Positions 19,034 to 26,322 of a stretch of DNA of 64,000 bases are shown piece after piece. The notes beneath the pieces were generated by a model, which worked only from the letters and a program-made list of their open reading frames with translations, had not been told where the DNA came from and did not search any database. Origin of the DNA: Tepiditoga spiralis (GTDB taxonomy: Bacteria; Thermotogota; Thermotogae; Petrotogales; Petrotogaceae); NCBI RefSeq assembly GCF_014701195.1, contig NZ_AP018712.1:1382501-1446500 (forward strand), written 5' to 3'. Every line of letters starts with the position of its first letter. Within the stretch, counting starts at the first letter, position 1. A program made the translations under genes and the position numbers.

Positions 19034-19681
19034 TTATTTAAAAATAGTTGGATAAAGTACTGAAAAATTGTAAGTGAAATGTATTAAAATAGAAACAATG
19101 ATATCACCAGATATTTCATAAAAAAAAGATAAAAAAATTCCAAAAAGAAAAATGTTTGTTAATTGTCCATAACTATCTATTGTATGTGCAAATGTAAAAA
19201 TTAAAGAAGATAAAATCATTGCAAATACAATTGATTTTTTTCTTAAACTTCCATACACCATCTTTCTCATTAATATTTCTTCAATTGTTGCAAAGATTAT
19301 CAAAGATATTATCATAATAAATGTAGTTGTTCCAATATAAGGTGCTTTTTTTAAAACTAAAAATAATGATGATACTCTTAATAGAAGTTCATTTTTTGTA
19401 TAAAAATTTTTAATAACTATTATTTCTTGAAAATATTTCCAAAACAAATAAAAGCCATATCCTAAAACAGGTGCTATTAAATAAAAATATATTTTTTTTA
19501 TTTTAAGTTTTTTATTTAATTCAATAGTTTTAAATAGATTAGCTTTTTTTACTATATATACAATAAAAATGAACGTAAAGATTTTTATAAAATAGGTTAA
19601 TATAGAATTTATATTAAAAGAATATAAGAGTTTTATTATTAAAATATATAATATAGGTAATATTATTAAAAACTTCTTCAT
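19034..19681 (-). CDS. CPBP-family intramembrane metalloprotease (Abi/CAAX-like), copy 1
   Basis: Polytopic membrane protein of 215 aa. It carries the CPBP signature: EEILMR (EExxxR), then FTFAHTID with a ligand His, then HFTYNF. Family members cleave substrates inside the membrane; several sit in bacteriocin loci as immunity or processing proteins. I start it at 19681, where ATG overlaps the upstream stop as ATGA. Its neighbour copy 2 is a paralogue. No terminator separates it from the unknown gene at 20.7 kb, so the set probably forms one operon. Confidence 0.8.
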   Translation of the reverse strand: MKKFLIILPILYILIIKLLYSFNINSILTYFIKIFTFIFIVYIVKKANLFKTIELNKKLKIKKIYFYLIAPVLGYGFYLFWKYFQEIIVIKNFYTKNELLLRVSSLFLVLKKAPYIGTTTFIMIISLIIFATIEEILMRKMVYGSLRKKSIVFAMILSSLIFTFAHTIDSYGQLTNIFLFGIFLSFFYEISGDIIVSILIHFTYNFSVLYPTIFK

Positions 19682-20388
19682 TTTATTATATTCTCCATTA
19701 TAGATGGTAATAAACAAAATAAATTATATGAAGCATGAAAAACCATAGATAAAATCAAGTCGCCACTAAAATAATAAGCAAGACTATAAATAAAACCTGC
19801 TAAAAACAAGTTAAAAAAAACTGCAATTGTATCAAAATTATGCCATGAAACAAATAATAACGTAGATAAAATAAAAGCTAAAAATATATTTTTTTTCTTT
19901 AAGAATCCAAATATAATTCCTCTATATATTAATTCCTCATAAATTGGTGCTATTATAACTAAAAAAAGTACTCTTTGTAATGTAGTTTCTGAAAAAACAT
20001 TAGACTTTACTTGAATGTGTACAAAAGTCAATCCAAAGTTGCTAAAATGTTTCATTAACTCATTTTGTTCAAAGAAAAATGAGTTTTGTAAAAAGGTACA
20101 TTGTAAATAATTATTTAACTTTAATATAAAAAATCCAATAAAAGCCCCAAATACATATGTTAATATTCTATATTTTTTATTTAGTTTTGGTTTTAAAAAT
20201 ATATTTTTTTCTTTTATATTTTTTCTAAACAAGTATATACAAACAAAAAACATATAGTAAAAAAAATAAAAAACATAATTATTAATAAAAATAATTTCTA
20301 AATTTCTACTTAATCCCATAATTACAAGATATAAGAGTGTTATCAAAAATAAAGAATAATCTTTTTTAAAAAAAGCTTTAATATTCAA
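19678..20388 (-). CDS. CPBP-family intramembrane metalloprotease (Abi/CAAX-like), copy 2
   Basis: 236-aa polytopic membrane protein. Motifs are IYEELIYRGIIFG (EExxxR), LFVSWHNFDT (His) and MVFHASYNLF (His), the usual CPBP set. The start is TTG at 20388 behind AAAGGAGA. It is coupled to copy 1 by a 4-base overlap. The gene lies 63 bases downstream of a broken coding fragment, with a small AT hairpin between (AACTTATGCA-type repeats near 20422-20445). Confidence 0.8.
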   Translation of the reverse strand: MNIKAFFKKDYSLFLITLLYLVIMGLSRNLEIIFINNYVFYFFYYMFFVCIYLFRKNIKEKNIFLKPKLNKKYRILTYVFGAFIGFFILKLNNYLQCTFLQNSFFFEQNELMKHFSNFGLTFVHIQVKSNVFSETTLQRVLFLVIIAPIYEELIYRGIIFGFLKKKNIFLAFILSTLLFVSWHNFDTIAVFFNLFLAGFIYSLAYYFSGDLILSMVFHASYNLFCLLPSIMENIIK

Positions 20389-20451
20389 AATATTTTCTCC
20401 TTTCTAATGTTAATAAACAAGAACTTATGCAAATGCATAAGTTATTAAGTA

Positions 20452-20712
20452 TTAAATTTGTATATCTTCTACTCTTGTATGTCTTCTTCTATATAATTCT
20501 TCTATTCTATAACCAACTGTTTCACCTAAGTTTTGAGAATCTACTGTTTCTACTATCTTTCTATAAGTTATTACATACCATTCATAAATATTTCTTCTGT
20601 AATGAGTAATAACTGAAATTGAAATATATGGTCCAGGATTACCTACGGCTATATCATAAGTATATGTTTTGTAAAGTTTTTCTGGTGTTGTTTTATCCCA
20701 AATAGCAACTAC
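20452..20712 (-). pseudogene. 3' remnant of an unidentified gene
   Basis: The minus strand reads 86 clean codons, starting VVAIWDKTTPEKLYKTY and ending RRRHTRVEDIQI before TAA at 20452. The composition is protein-like (many Y, R, E, V) but no ATG, GTG or TTG start exists in frame near the 5' end. It is in the same frame as the preceding gene: the junction reads TTT-TAA-AAA-TAG-GTA, so two stops separate them. I read it as the tail of a lost gene or of an originally longer upstream protein. The family is not recognised. Confidence 0.55.
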
Positions 20713-20718
20713 CTATTT

Positions 20719-21429
20719 TTAAAAGCGAACTATTTTTAATAGTGTTTCAAAATTATATTGTAAATCATCCAAATGTGTTTTATTTGTATTACCTTTTAAA
20801 TCATGAATTGTATCTGTATAAATTGAAAAAACCTTAGTTTTAGGGTTAATCAATTCATTAACAAATTTAGGATATTTTAAATAAAAAAATCTGGTGTATC
20901 TATTTATTGTATCAATATTTTTAAGTGTATATGTTCCCAATTTAGTTCTATAAGCTTCAACATACTTATTTTTTTCCTTTTTCATCACTCTTCCAAAAAT
21001 TATATATCTAATTTCAAAAGAAGCTTGACTTTTTAATAAATGTATATCTTCTTTATTAATTATTTGAATTTCTTCTTTTTTTATATTTTTATCAATAATA
21101 TTTTCAGAGATTCCATTTTTAATAAATTTTTCTAAAGCATAATTTAATAAATTATTTTCAAACTTTGTTTTTGTAATAATTTTTTCTGGATAATTTTTAA
21201 TTTTTTCTCTTGTTTTGCAACTCTTTTCTGTTATTACTACAATTTTTTTATCATTAAAATTTTCCAAATCTATATCCATTTTTTTATTTTCTATAATATT
21301 TTTTAAACTTCCTTTTAAATCAAATACATAATGAGTATAAATATAATTTTTACATTGAAACCCTATTAAAATTAAAATTATAACAAATACAAAAAGTGAA
21401 GTTAAAATAAATACTATCTTACTCTTCAA
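20719..21429 (-). CDS. Unrecognised membrane-anchored protein
   Basis: 236-aa protein with one N-terminal membrane segment (about residues 7-28) and a lysine-rich extracytoplasmic part. I recognise no family. SFEIRYIIFGRVMKK is faintly like the FlgO/CsgG-type end seen in the 5.5 kb protein, but this is weak. The start is TTG at 21429 with AGGAAGGTG six bases away; a TTG at 21447 lies inside that ribosome site. It heads the set with the two CPBP proteases and lies downstream of the dispersed-repeat element. Confidence 0.6.
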   Translation of the reverse strand: MKSKIVFILTSLFVFVIILILIGFQCKNYIYTHYVFDLKGSLKNIIENKKMDIDLENFNDKKIVVITEKSCKTREKIKNYPEKIITKTKFENNLLNYALEKFIKNGISENIIDKNIKKEEIQIINKEDIHLLKSQASFEIRYIIFGRVMKKEKNKYVEAYRTKLGTYTLKNIDTINRYTRFFYLKYPKFVNELINPKTKVFSIYTDTIHDLKGNTNKTHLDDLQYNFETLLKIVRF

Positions 21430-21533
21430 TTTTTTCACCTTCCTCAAATTATTTTTACCAATTTAAAATATTTATGAAAACTTTTGCTGATTGTTTATTA
21501 ATTAATTAATTAATATACTAAAGATGCTAAAGG

Positions 21534-21713
21534 TTAGGATAATTTTGCACTCATTTCCCAATTAATTAATGAAAATCTTGCATGCGAATAGTTCATGATT
21601 TGATCAAAAGAATAATCTTTAAAAATTTTTAGTTTGTTCATTACATTAAAATATGTGTTAATTCCACATGAGTTTATATTTTTTTATTTTAATTCAAACA
21701 ATTCAATAATCAT
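21534..21713 (-). pseudogene. Degraded coding remnant in the 21.4-22.1 kb gap
   Basis: The minus strand reads ATG plus eight codons (MIIELFELK), a TAA, then in the same frame about 49 sense codons, including FKDYSFDQIMNYSHARFS, to TAA at 21534. The internal ATG for the second part has no ribosome site. A protein-like stretch after one in-frame stop suggests a decayed gene or a degenerate leader peptide. The family is not recognised. Confidence 0.35.
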
Positions 21714-22010
21714 TTCCTTTTTCTTACATGAACATTATATCAAAAAAAAAAAAAGAATCAACTATTTTAGTTATACTAATTAATATCTTTACTTAAATAT
21801 AATATAATTTTGATTAATTTATATCGTTTCTTTTATTTTTTTATGTTATTAATTTTATATTAATTAATAATATTTGTGAATTTAAATTTTATATTTTTTC
21901 TAATGTTATTATTAATCATTTTCATAACAAAAGTTTGTGAAACTTTATTAAATATTAATTTTTTATAAATGTTTTAATTTAATATTTTATTATTAATGTA
22001 ATAGTAACTT
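21681..22010 (+). repeat. Dispersed AT-rich repeat, copy A
   Basis: About 330 bases closely matching 63383-63702 in the same orientation. Shared blocks include TTTTATTTTAATTC, CATTATATCAAAAAA, ATTTATATCGTTT, TTATTAATTTTATATTAA and TTAATCATTTT. It contains no open gene. On the minus strand it ends about 250 bases before the start of the 20.7 kb gene and carries a promoter-like pair with a 13-base poly-T spacer. The remaining gap up to 22110 is AT-rich with nothing else recognised. Confidence 0.75.
21731..21757 (-). promoter_or_regulatory. Promoter-like boxes with poly-T spacer (copy A)
   Basis: On the minus strand TTGATT is followed by C, thirteen T, GA and then TATAAT, a 16-base spacer, which is in the functional range. 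In copy B the same boxes are separated by only seven bases because the T-run is shorter. Confidence 0.45.
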
Positions 22011-22125
22011 TTAAAAATGAGTTATTTTTTAATTTATTGTATCTAATCTTTAATGATAAATAAAGTTTTTTTATAAAACTTTTATATGATAAAATATATT
22101 AGACTTATTAAAAGGAGTGAAAAAA

Positions 22126-22923
22126 ATAAAAACTATAGTTTCAATGGTTCAAATGGAATCTATTTATGGAAATATTGATAAAAATATAAAAAAACACGAA
22201 TATTTTATAAAAAAAGCACAATTAAACAATAGTGATATAATATGCTTTCCTGAACTTTCTTTAACTGGATATAATTCTAATCATGATTTAAATTTAGCTC
22301 AAACAATTAAAGGTAATATCATAAAAAAAATGAAAAATCTTTCTAAAAAATATTCTATGAATTTATTATTTGGTTTTATAGAAAAAGAAAAAAAATTTTA
22401 CTATATTACACATGTTTTTATTGATAAACGACAAAATGATTTTTATTACAGAAAAATACAACTTGGTGAAAATGAAAAAAAATATTATACTTCTGGAGAT
22501 ACTTTAAAGGTTTTTGAGTATAAAACTTCAAATAATGAAATAATAAAATTTGGAATAGGAATTTGTTATGATATGCATTTTCCAGAACATACTTATATTT
22601 ATGCGAAAAATGGTGCTGATTTAATTTTTTCTCCACATGCAAGTTTTTTTAATGCAAAAAGAAGAATTGAAATATGGAATAAATATTTAAGTACAAGAGC
22701 TTATGATAATAGAGTTTTTATTTTAGCTTGTAATAATCTTTTTGATAATCATCATAAAGGTGGTGGAATATGTGGTTGGGATAACGAAGGCAATTTATTA
22801 AATTCTTATAATTTACCTAAAGATTACATATTAAACTTTGAATTAAATATAGATAAGACAAAAAATAAAAAAGATAAATTTTTAAAGGATAAAAAGGTAT
22901 TGATTTATAAAAAATATTTTTAG
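22126..22923 (+). CDS. Carbon-nitrogen hydrolase (nitrilase/omega-amidase family)
   Basis: Cytoplasmic amidase/nitrilase-superfamily enzyme of about 266 aa. The Glu-Lys-Cys triad context is visible: CFPELSLTGY (Glu), YRKIQLGENEKKYYTSGD (Lys) and FGIGICYDMHFPE (Cys). The substrate is not predictable. Start choice is unusual. AAAGGAG ends at 22117, so a GTG at 22117 lies within the ribosome site, and the first ATG (22144) is too far. ATA at 22126 is eight bases away and yields a normal N-terminus. It is 10 bases before cobO. Confidence 0.8.
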   Translation: MKTIVSMVQMESIYGNIDKNIKKHEYFIKKAQLNNSDIICFPELSLTGYNSNHDLNLAQTIKGNIIKKMKNLSKKYSMNLLFGFIEKEKKFYYITHVFIDKRQNDFYYRKIQLGENEKKYYTSGDTLKVFEYKTSNNEIIKFGIGICYDMHFPEHTYIYAKNGADLIFSPHASFFNAKRRIEIWNKYLSTRAYDNRVFILACNNLFDNHHKGGGICGWDNEGNLLNSYNLPKDYILNFELNIDKTKNKKDKFLKDKKVLIYKKYF

Positions 22924-22933
22924 GAGGAATAAC

Positions 22934-23443
22934 ATGAGTTATGTTCAAGTTTATACTGGAAATGGAAAAGGAAAAACAACTGCTTCACTTGGTTTATCAT
23001 TGAGAGCTGTTTGTGCTGGTAAAAAAGTATTTATGGGTCAATTTATAAAAACAGTAGATTATTCTGAATTAAAAGCTATGGATTTTTTACCAAACTTTGA
23101 AATAAAAAGATTTGGTAAATCAAGTTTTATCTTTGGAAAACCAACTCAAGAAGATATAGAAGCTGCAAAAAATGGTTTAAGAGAATTAGAAAAAAAGATA
23201 ACTTCTGGAAATTATGATATAGTAATTATGGATGAAGTAAATGTTGCAATTCATTATAATCTTTTAAATGTTGAAGAAGTTATAAATGTTTTAAATAATA
23301 GAGCTAAAAATACTGAAGTTGTTTTAACTGGAAGATATGCAAAAAATGAAATAATTGAATACGCTGACTTAGTAAGTGAAATAAAAGAAGTTAAACATTA
23401 TTATAAAACAGGTGTTCAAGCAAGAGCTGGCATAGAAAAATAA
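22934..23443 (+). CDS. cobO: Corrinoid (cob(I)alamin) adenosyltransferase, CobO/BtuR type
   Basis: Transfers adenosyl from ATP to cob(I)alamin or cob(I)yrinate, giving coenzyme B12. The protein is 169 aa with the P-loop GNGKGKTTASLGLSLRA near the N-terminus, VIMDEVNVAIHYNLL (Walker B-like, about residue 100) and VLTGRYA, all typical of CobO. AGGAGG precedes the ATG. Other cobalamin-synthesis genes are absent here, so it may serve salvage. It supplies NrdJ and methylmalonyl-CoA mutase, both in this window. Confidence 0.93.
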   Translation: MSYVQVYTGNGKGKTTASLGLSLRAVCAGKKVFMGQFIKTVDYSELKAMDFLPNFEIKRFGKSSFIFGKPTQEDIEAAKNGLRELEKKITSGNYDIVIMDEVNVAIHYNLLNVEEVINVLNNRAKNTEVVLTGRYAKNEIIEYADLVSEIKEVKHYYKTGVQARAGIEK

Positions 23444-23444
23444 A

Positions 23445-23470
23445 AAAGAAGGCTTTCGCCTTCTTTGTAT
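23445..23470. terminator. Bidirectional terminator between cobO and rpsR
   Basis: Nine-base stem AAAGAAGGC / GCCTTCTTT with loop TTTC, with A residues on one side and T residues on the other, between convergent genes. Confidence 0.85.
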
Positions 23471-23473
23471 TAA

Positions 23474-23704
23474 TTATACATCTCTTGTAAATGGAATAAG
23501 AGCCATATGTCTTGCTCTCTGAATAGCTTGTCTAACCATTCTTTGATGTTTTGCACAGTTTCCATTTATTCTTTTTGGAACAATTTTTCCTCTTTCATTA
23601 ACAAAGTCACTTAAAAAGTTTGTATCTTTATAATCAATATAATCAATTTTCATTGAGCACATTTTACATTTTCTTACTCTTCTTCTTCTTCTTACAAAAG
23701 CCAT
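23474..23704 (-). CDS. rpsR: Ribosomal protein bS18
   Basis: Small-subunit protein that pairs with bS6 on the 30S platform. It is 76 aa, with the S18 core [19 protein letters not shown] and [25 protein letters not shown] near residue 13 could hold zinc with later residues. It is the last gene of the rpsF-ssb-rpsR operon, 18 bases after ssb. Confidence 0.97.
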   Translation of the reverse strand: MAFVRRRRRVRKCKMCSMKIDYIDYKDTNFLSDFVNERGKIVPKRINGNCAKHQRMVRQAIQRARHMALIPFTRDV

Positions 23705-23722
23705 TTTATTTCACCTCCAAAT

Positions 23723-24193
23723 TTAAAAAGGATTTTCATCAGATGATAAATCACCCTCAAGATCGCTAAATGGATCATCAAAATCAGGTAAATCATTCGA
23801 ATCGTCTATACTTTTAACATTTGATTTTTTATAACTATCTTCTACCTGAATATCCATATTATTTTCTTGATGAGCTTTTTTACTCTCCATGAAAGTCATT
23901 TGTGATACCCAAACTTCAGCTGTTTCTCTTCTTATATCATTTTTATCAGTCCATTTATTTATATGCAATGAACCTTCAACAAGTATTAATTGACCTTTAG
24001 AAAGGTAATTTGAAGCAAATTCAGCTTGTTTACCAAAAGCTACAATTCTTATAAAATCAGTATTATCATTTTTTCCTTGTCTATTAACGGCTAGACTGAA
24101 GTTTGCAACAGTTGATCCATTTACAGTTGAACGTATTTCAGGATCTCTTGTTAAACGTCCAACAAGAACCACTTTATTGTATGCAATAGCCAT
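23723..24193 (-). CDS. ssb: Single-stranded DNA-binding protein
   Basis: OB-fold protein that coats single-stranded DNA and recruits repair and replication partners. It is 156 aa, with N-terminal MAIAYNKVVLVGRLTRDPEIR and an acidic tail ending DENPF instead of the usual DDIPF. It lies between rpsF and rpsR, the usual order, six bases after rpsF. Confidence 0.97.
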   Translation of the reverse strand: MAIAYNKVVLVGRLTRDPEIRSTVNGSTVANFSLAVNRQGKNDNTDFIRIVAFGKQAEFASNYLSKGQLILVEGSLHINKWTDKNDIRRETAEVWVSQMTFMESKKAHQENNMDIQVEDSYKKSNVKSIDDSNDLPDFDDPFSDLEGDLSSDENPF

Positions 24194-24199
24194 TTATAA

Positions 24200-24580
24200 T
24201 CACTCTGCACTTTCTTCAGATGTTACAGGTGCTTCAACTGTTATGTTGCTTTCTTTTTTCTTAGCTTTTTTTTCTAAGTCTTCTCTTCTAAAAGTTTGAT
24301 GTCTGAAAACTTCAGCTGTTATGTGGAATAAATCATCAAGAACATTAACTTTTTCAGGTTCACCTTTATAAATAAAGTATGCATAGTCACCTTCTGTAAA
24401 GTTTGTTTTTTGTGTTCTGTAAGCTAATTTTCTCATACCCCATCTTTCAGCTGTTTCTATTGTTCCACCAACTTTTTCTTCGATCCAACCTTTAACCTTG
24501 TCAACAACTTCATTTCTTGCTTCTTCTGCAAGATCAGGTCTTACAATGATCATAGTTTCATAATATCTTGCTTTTGCCAT
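24200..24580 (-). CDS. rpsF: Ribosomal protein bS6
   Basis: 30S platform protein. It is 126 aa: a normal S6 domain (YYETMIIVRPDLAEEAR ... KLAYRTQKTNFTEGDYAYF) plus an acidic C-terminal extension (VEAPVTSEESAE). GGGAGGAGG precedes the ATG. First gene of the rpsF-ssb-rpsR operon; its leader may hold an S6:S18 binding site. Confidence 0.97.
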   Translation of the reverse strand: MAKARYYETMIIVRPDLAEEARNEVVDKVKGWIEEKVGGTIETAERWGMRKLAYRTQKTNFTEGDYAYFIYKGEPEKVNVLDDLFHITAEVFRHQTFRREDLEKKAKKKESNITVEAPVTSEESAE

Positions 24581-24599
24581 ATTCTTACCTCCTCCCTTG

Positions 24600-24632
24600 G
24601 TTTTGGCCCCATATGGAGCGGGAATTTCCTTA
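24600..24632 (-). promoter_or_regulatory. Possible S6:S18 autoregulatory leader hairpin
   Basis: The minus strand leader contains GCTCC-ATAT-GGGGC, a five-base stem, flanked by TTCCC and CCAAAACC just upstream of the ribosome site. bS6:bS18 are known to repress this operon by binding a leader stem with a CCG bulge. I see a CCCG next to the stem but cannot confirm the motif. Confidence 0.3.
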
Positions 24633-24635
24633 ACT

Positions 24636-24666
24636 ATTATAACAGATAATAAATGCTCTTATACAA
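24636..24666 (-). promoter_or_regulatory. Promoter of rpsF-ssb-rpsR
   Basis: On the minus strand TTGTAT (24661-24666) and TATAAT (24636-24641) are separated by 19 bases, about 60 bases before rpsF. Confidence 0.45.
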
Positions 24667-24703
24667 CTTTTAACAAAAAAATTACACTAGTTTACTTATG
24701 CCC

Positions 24704-24732
24704 TTTACTTATTCTACAAAAAATATTATAAT
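24704..24732 (+). promoter_or_regulatory. Promoter of the potassium channel gene
   Basis: TTTACT at 24704-24709, a 17-base spacer, TATAAT at 24727-24732; the ATG follows 18 bases later. Confidence 0.55.
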
Positions 24733-24750
24733 TGCTTTGAGGTGAATTTT

Positions 24751-25785
24751 ATGTTTGATGAAAAAAAACAAATAAAAAAATTAACTATATCAATTTCTGT
24801 AATTTTATTAATATTTTTAATTGGAACATTTGGATATCAATTATTAGAAGGATGGTCTTTTATTGATTCACTATTTTTTACAGTAATAACAATGAGTACA
24901 GTTGGATACTCAATGCCAGAAAATATATCGACTATAACAAAGTTTTTTACTGTTGGATTAATTTTTTCTGGATTAACAGTTGTTTTATATGCGTTTTCTT
25001 CTTTAACATCGTTTATAATAGAAGGAGAAATTTTTAATTTAATGGGAAGGAGAAAAATGATGAAAACAATAAATAGAATGAAAGAACATACAATTTTAAT
25101 AGGAGCTGGAAAAACTGCTAATTTTGTTATGTTAAATCTTTTAAAAACAAATACAGATTTCGTAATTATTGATATAAAAGAAGAGAATATAAAAAAATTA
25201 ATTGAAGAAATGTCAGCTTATGAAGTTCCTTATATAATTGGTGATGTAAAAGAAGAAAATACTCTTTTATATGCTGGTATCATGCATGCAAAAAATGTTA
25301 TATTAACACTTCCATCTGATGTTGATAATTTATATGCAGCATTGACTATAAAAACATTAAATCCTAATGTAAGTATAGTTTCAAAGGTAAATGAACCTCA
25401 AAATGTAAAAAAATTAATATATGCTGGAATTGATAAAATAGTTTTAACTTCAGAAATAGCAGGAAATAGACTTGCATACTTAGCAACTAAACCAAATGTA
25501 GTTACATTTTTAGATAAAGTAACAAGAGCTGGTGAAGTTGAATATATTTTAGAAGAAATAAAAGTACCAGAAACTTCATGGATGCTCAATAAAACATTAC
25601 GAGAAATTGCACTTCCAAAATTAGTAGATCTAATAATAATTGCAATTAATAAAAAAGATAATAAATATATATTTAATCCAAATGCTAATCACAAAATTGA
25701 AAATGGAGACACCGTAGTTGTTTTAGGAAAAGAACATAAAATATCTGATTTAAAAAAAATAATTAAGGAAGAAAACTACATATAA
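24751..25785 (+). CDS. Potassium channel with RCK (TrkA-N/TrkA-C) domains
   Basis: Two-transmembrane K+ channel subunit of 344 aa. Segments at about residues 10-30 and 65-90 flank a pore loop with the selectivity filter TVGYS (TVITMSTVGYSMPEN). After the membrane part come an RCK/TrkA-N Rossmann domain (TILIGAGKTANFVM, glycine-rich; VIIDIKEENIKKL; IIGDVKEENTL) and a TrkA-C-like C-terminus. It resembles gated KtrAB/MthK-type systems in a single chain. GAGGTG directs the start to ATG 24751. Confidence 0.9.
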   Translation: MFDEKKQIKKLTISISVILLIFLIGTFGYQLLEGWSFIDSLFFTVITMSTVGYSMPENISTITKFFTVGLIFSGLTVVLYAFSSLTSFIIEGEIFNLMGRRKMMKTINRMKEHTILIGAGKTANFVMLNLLKTNTDFVIIDIKEENIKKLIEEMSAYEVPYIIGDVKEENTLLYAGIMHAKNVILTLPSDVDNLYAALTIKTLNPNVSIVSKVNEPQNVKKLIYAGIDKIVLTSEIAGNRLAYLATKPNVVTFLDKVTRAGEVEYILEEIKVPETSWMLNKTLREIALPKLVDLIIIAINKKDNKYIFNPNANHKIENGDTVVVLGKEHKISDLKKIIKEENYI

Positions 25786-25812
25786 AAAACTATATTTAAG
25801 GAGGAAATTTTT

Positions 25813-26322
25813 ATGGAAAACCCTTTTGTTTTAGCCATGGTAGAATTTGCCATTCTTGGTACAGCTGGTGAAATAGCAGGAACACTTTTAAAAAAGGAAA
25901 AATTAAACGTAGTAAAAGTAATTCACTCTGCTGTTACTTGGGCAATCTTAGGTGTAATAATTAAATTTATGTTTGCTGGTTTTAATGGTTTTGTTGATAC
26001 ATTAACACAACATCATTACTTACCTTCAGGTAAGTTTTTTTCAGCATTTTTTAAATCATTCTTTACAAATGCTTTGTTTGGTCCATGGATAATAATTTCT
26101 CATAGATTCTTAGATAACTTGCCAAAATTTAAAATACCTTCAAATGGTTTAAAAGGAGCTATGCTAACTTTATTATGGTTTTGGCTTCCTGCACACACAG
26201 TCACATTCATGCTTCCGCATACATGGCAAGTAACATTAGCTGCAGTATGGAGTTTTGTTTTAGGCTTAATATTAGGATTTTTTGCTAATACTAAAAGTAA
26301 AAAAAGTGGTGAACCCGTTTAA
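25813..26322 (+). CDS. Conserved-looking integral membrane protein of unknown function
   Basis: 169 aa with about four hydrophobic segments. ALFGPWIIISHRFLDNL is slightly reminiscent of the GP...H...L pattern of Mpv17/PMP22 proteins, but I would not assign that. AAGGAGG precedes the ATG. The stop overlaps the start of the next gene by one base (TAATG), so it is co-translated with an outer-membrane barrel protein. Confidence 0.6.
   Translation: MENPFVLAMVEFAILGTAGEIAGTLLKKEKLNVVKVIHSAVTWAILGVIIKFMFAGFNGFVDTLTQHHYLPSGKFFSAFFKSFFTNALFGPWIIISHRFLDNLPKFKIPSNGLKGAMLTLLWFWLPAHTVTFMLPHTWQVTLAAVWSFVLGLILGFFANTKSKKSGEPV

Noticed and set aside
20427-20609. 60-aa plus-strand open frame
   Set aside because: It is very Leu/Phe/Tyr-rich with no ribosome site and lies opposite the better coding-like remnant on the minus strand.
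25813-26322. Mpv17/PMP22 family assignment
   Set aside because: Only a short GP...H pattern is similar; too weak without a profile search.
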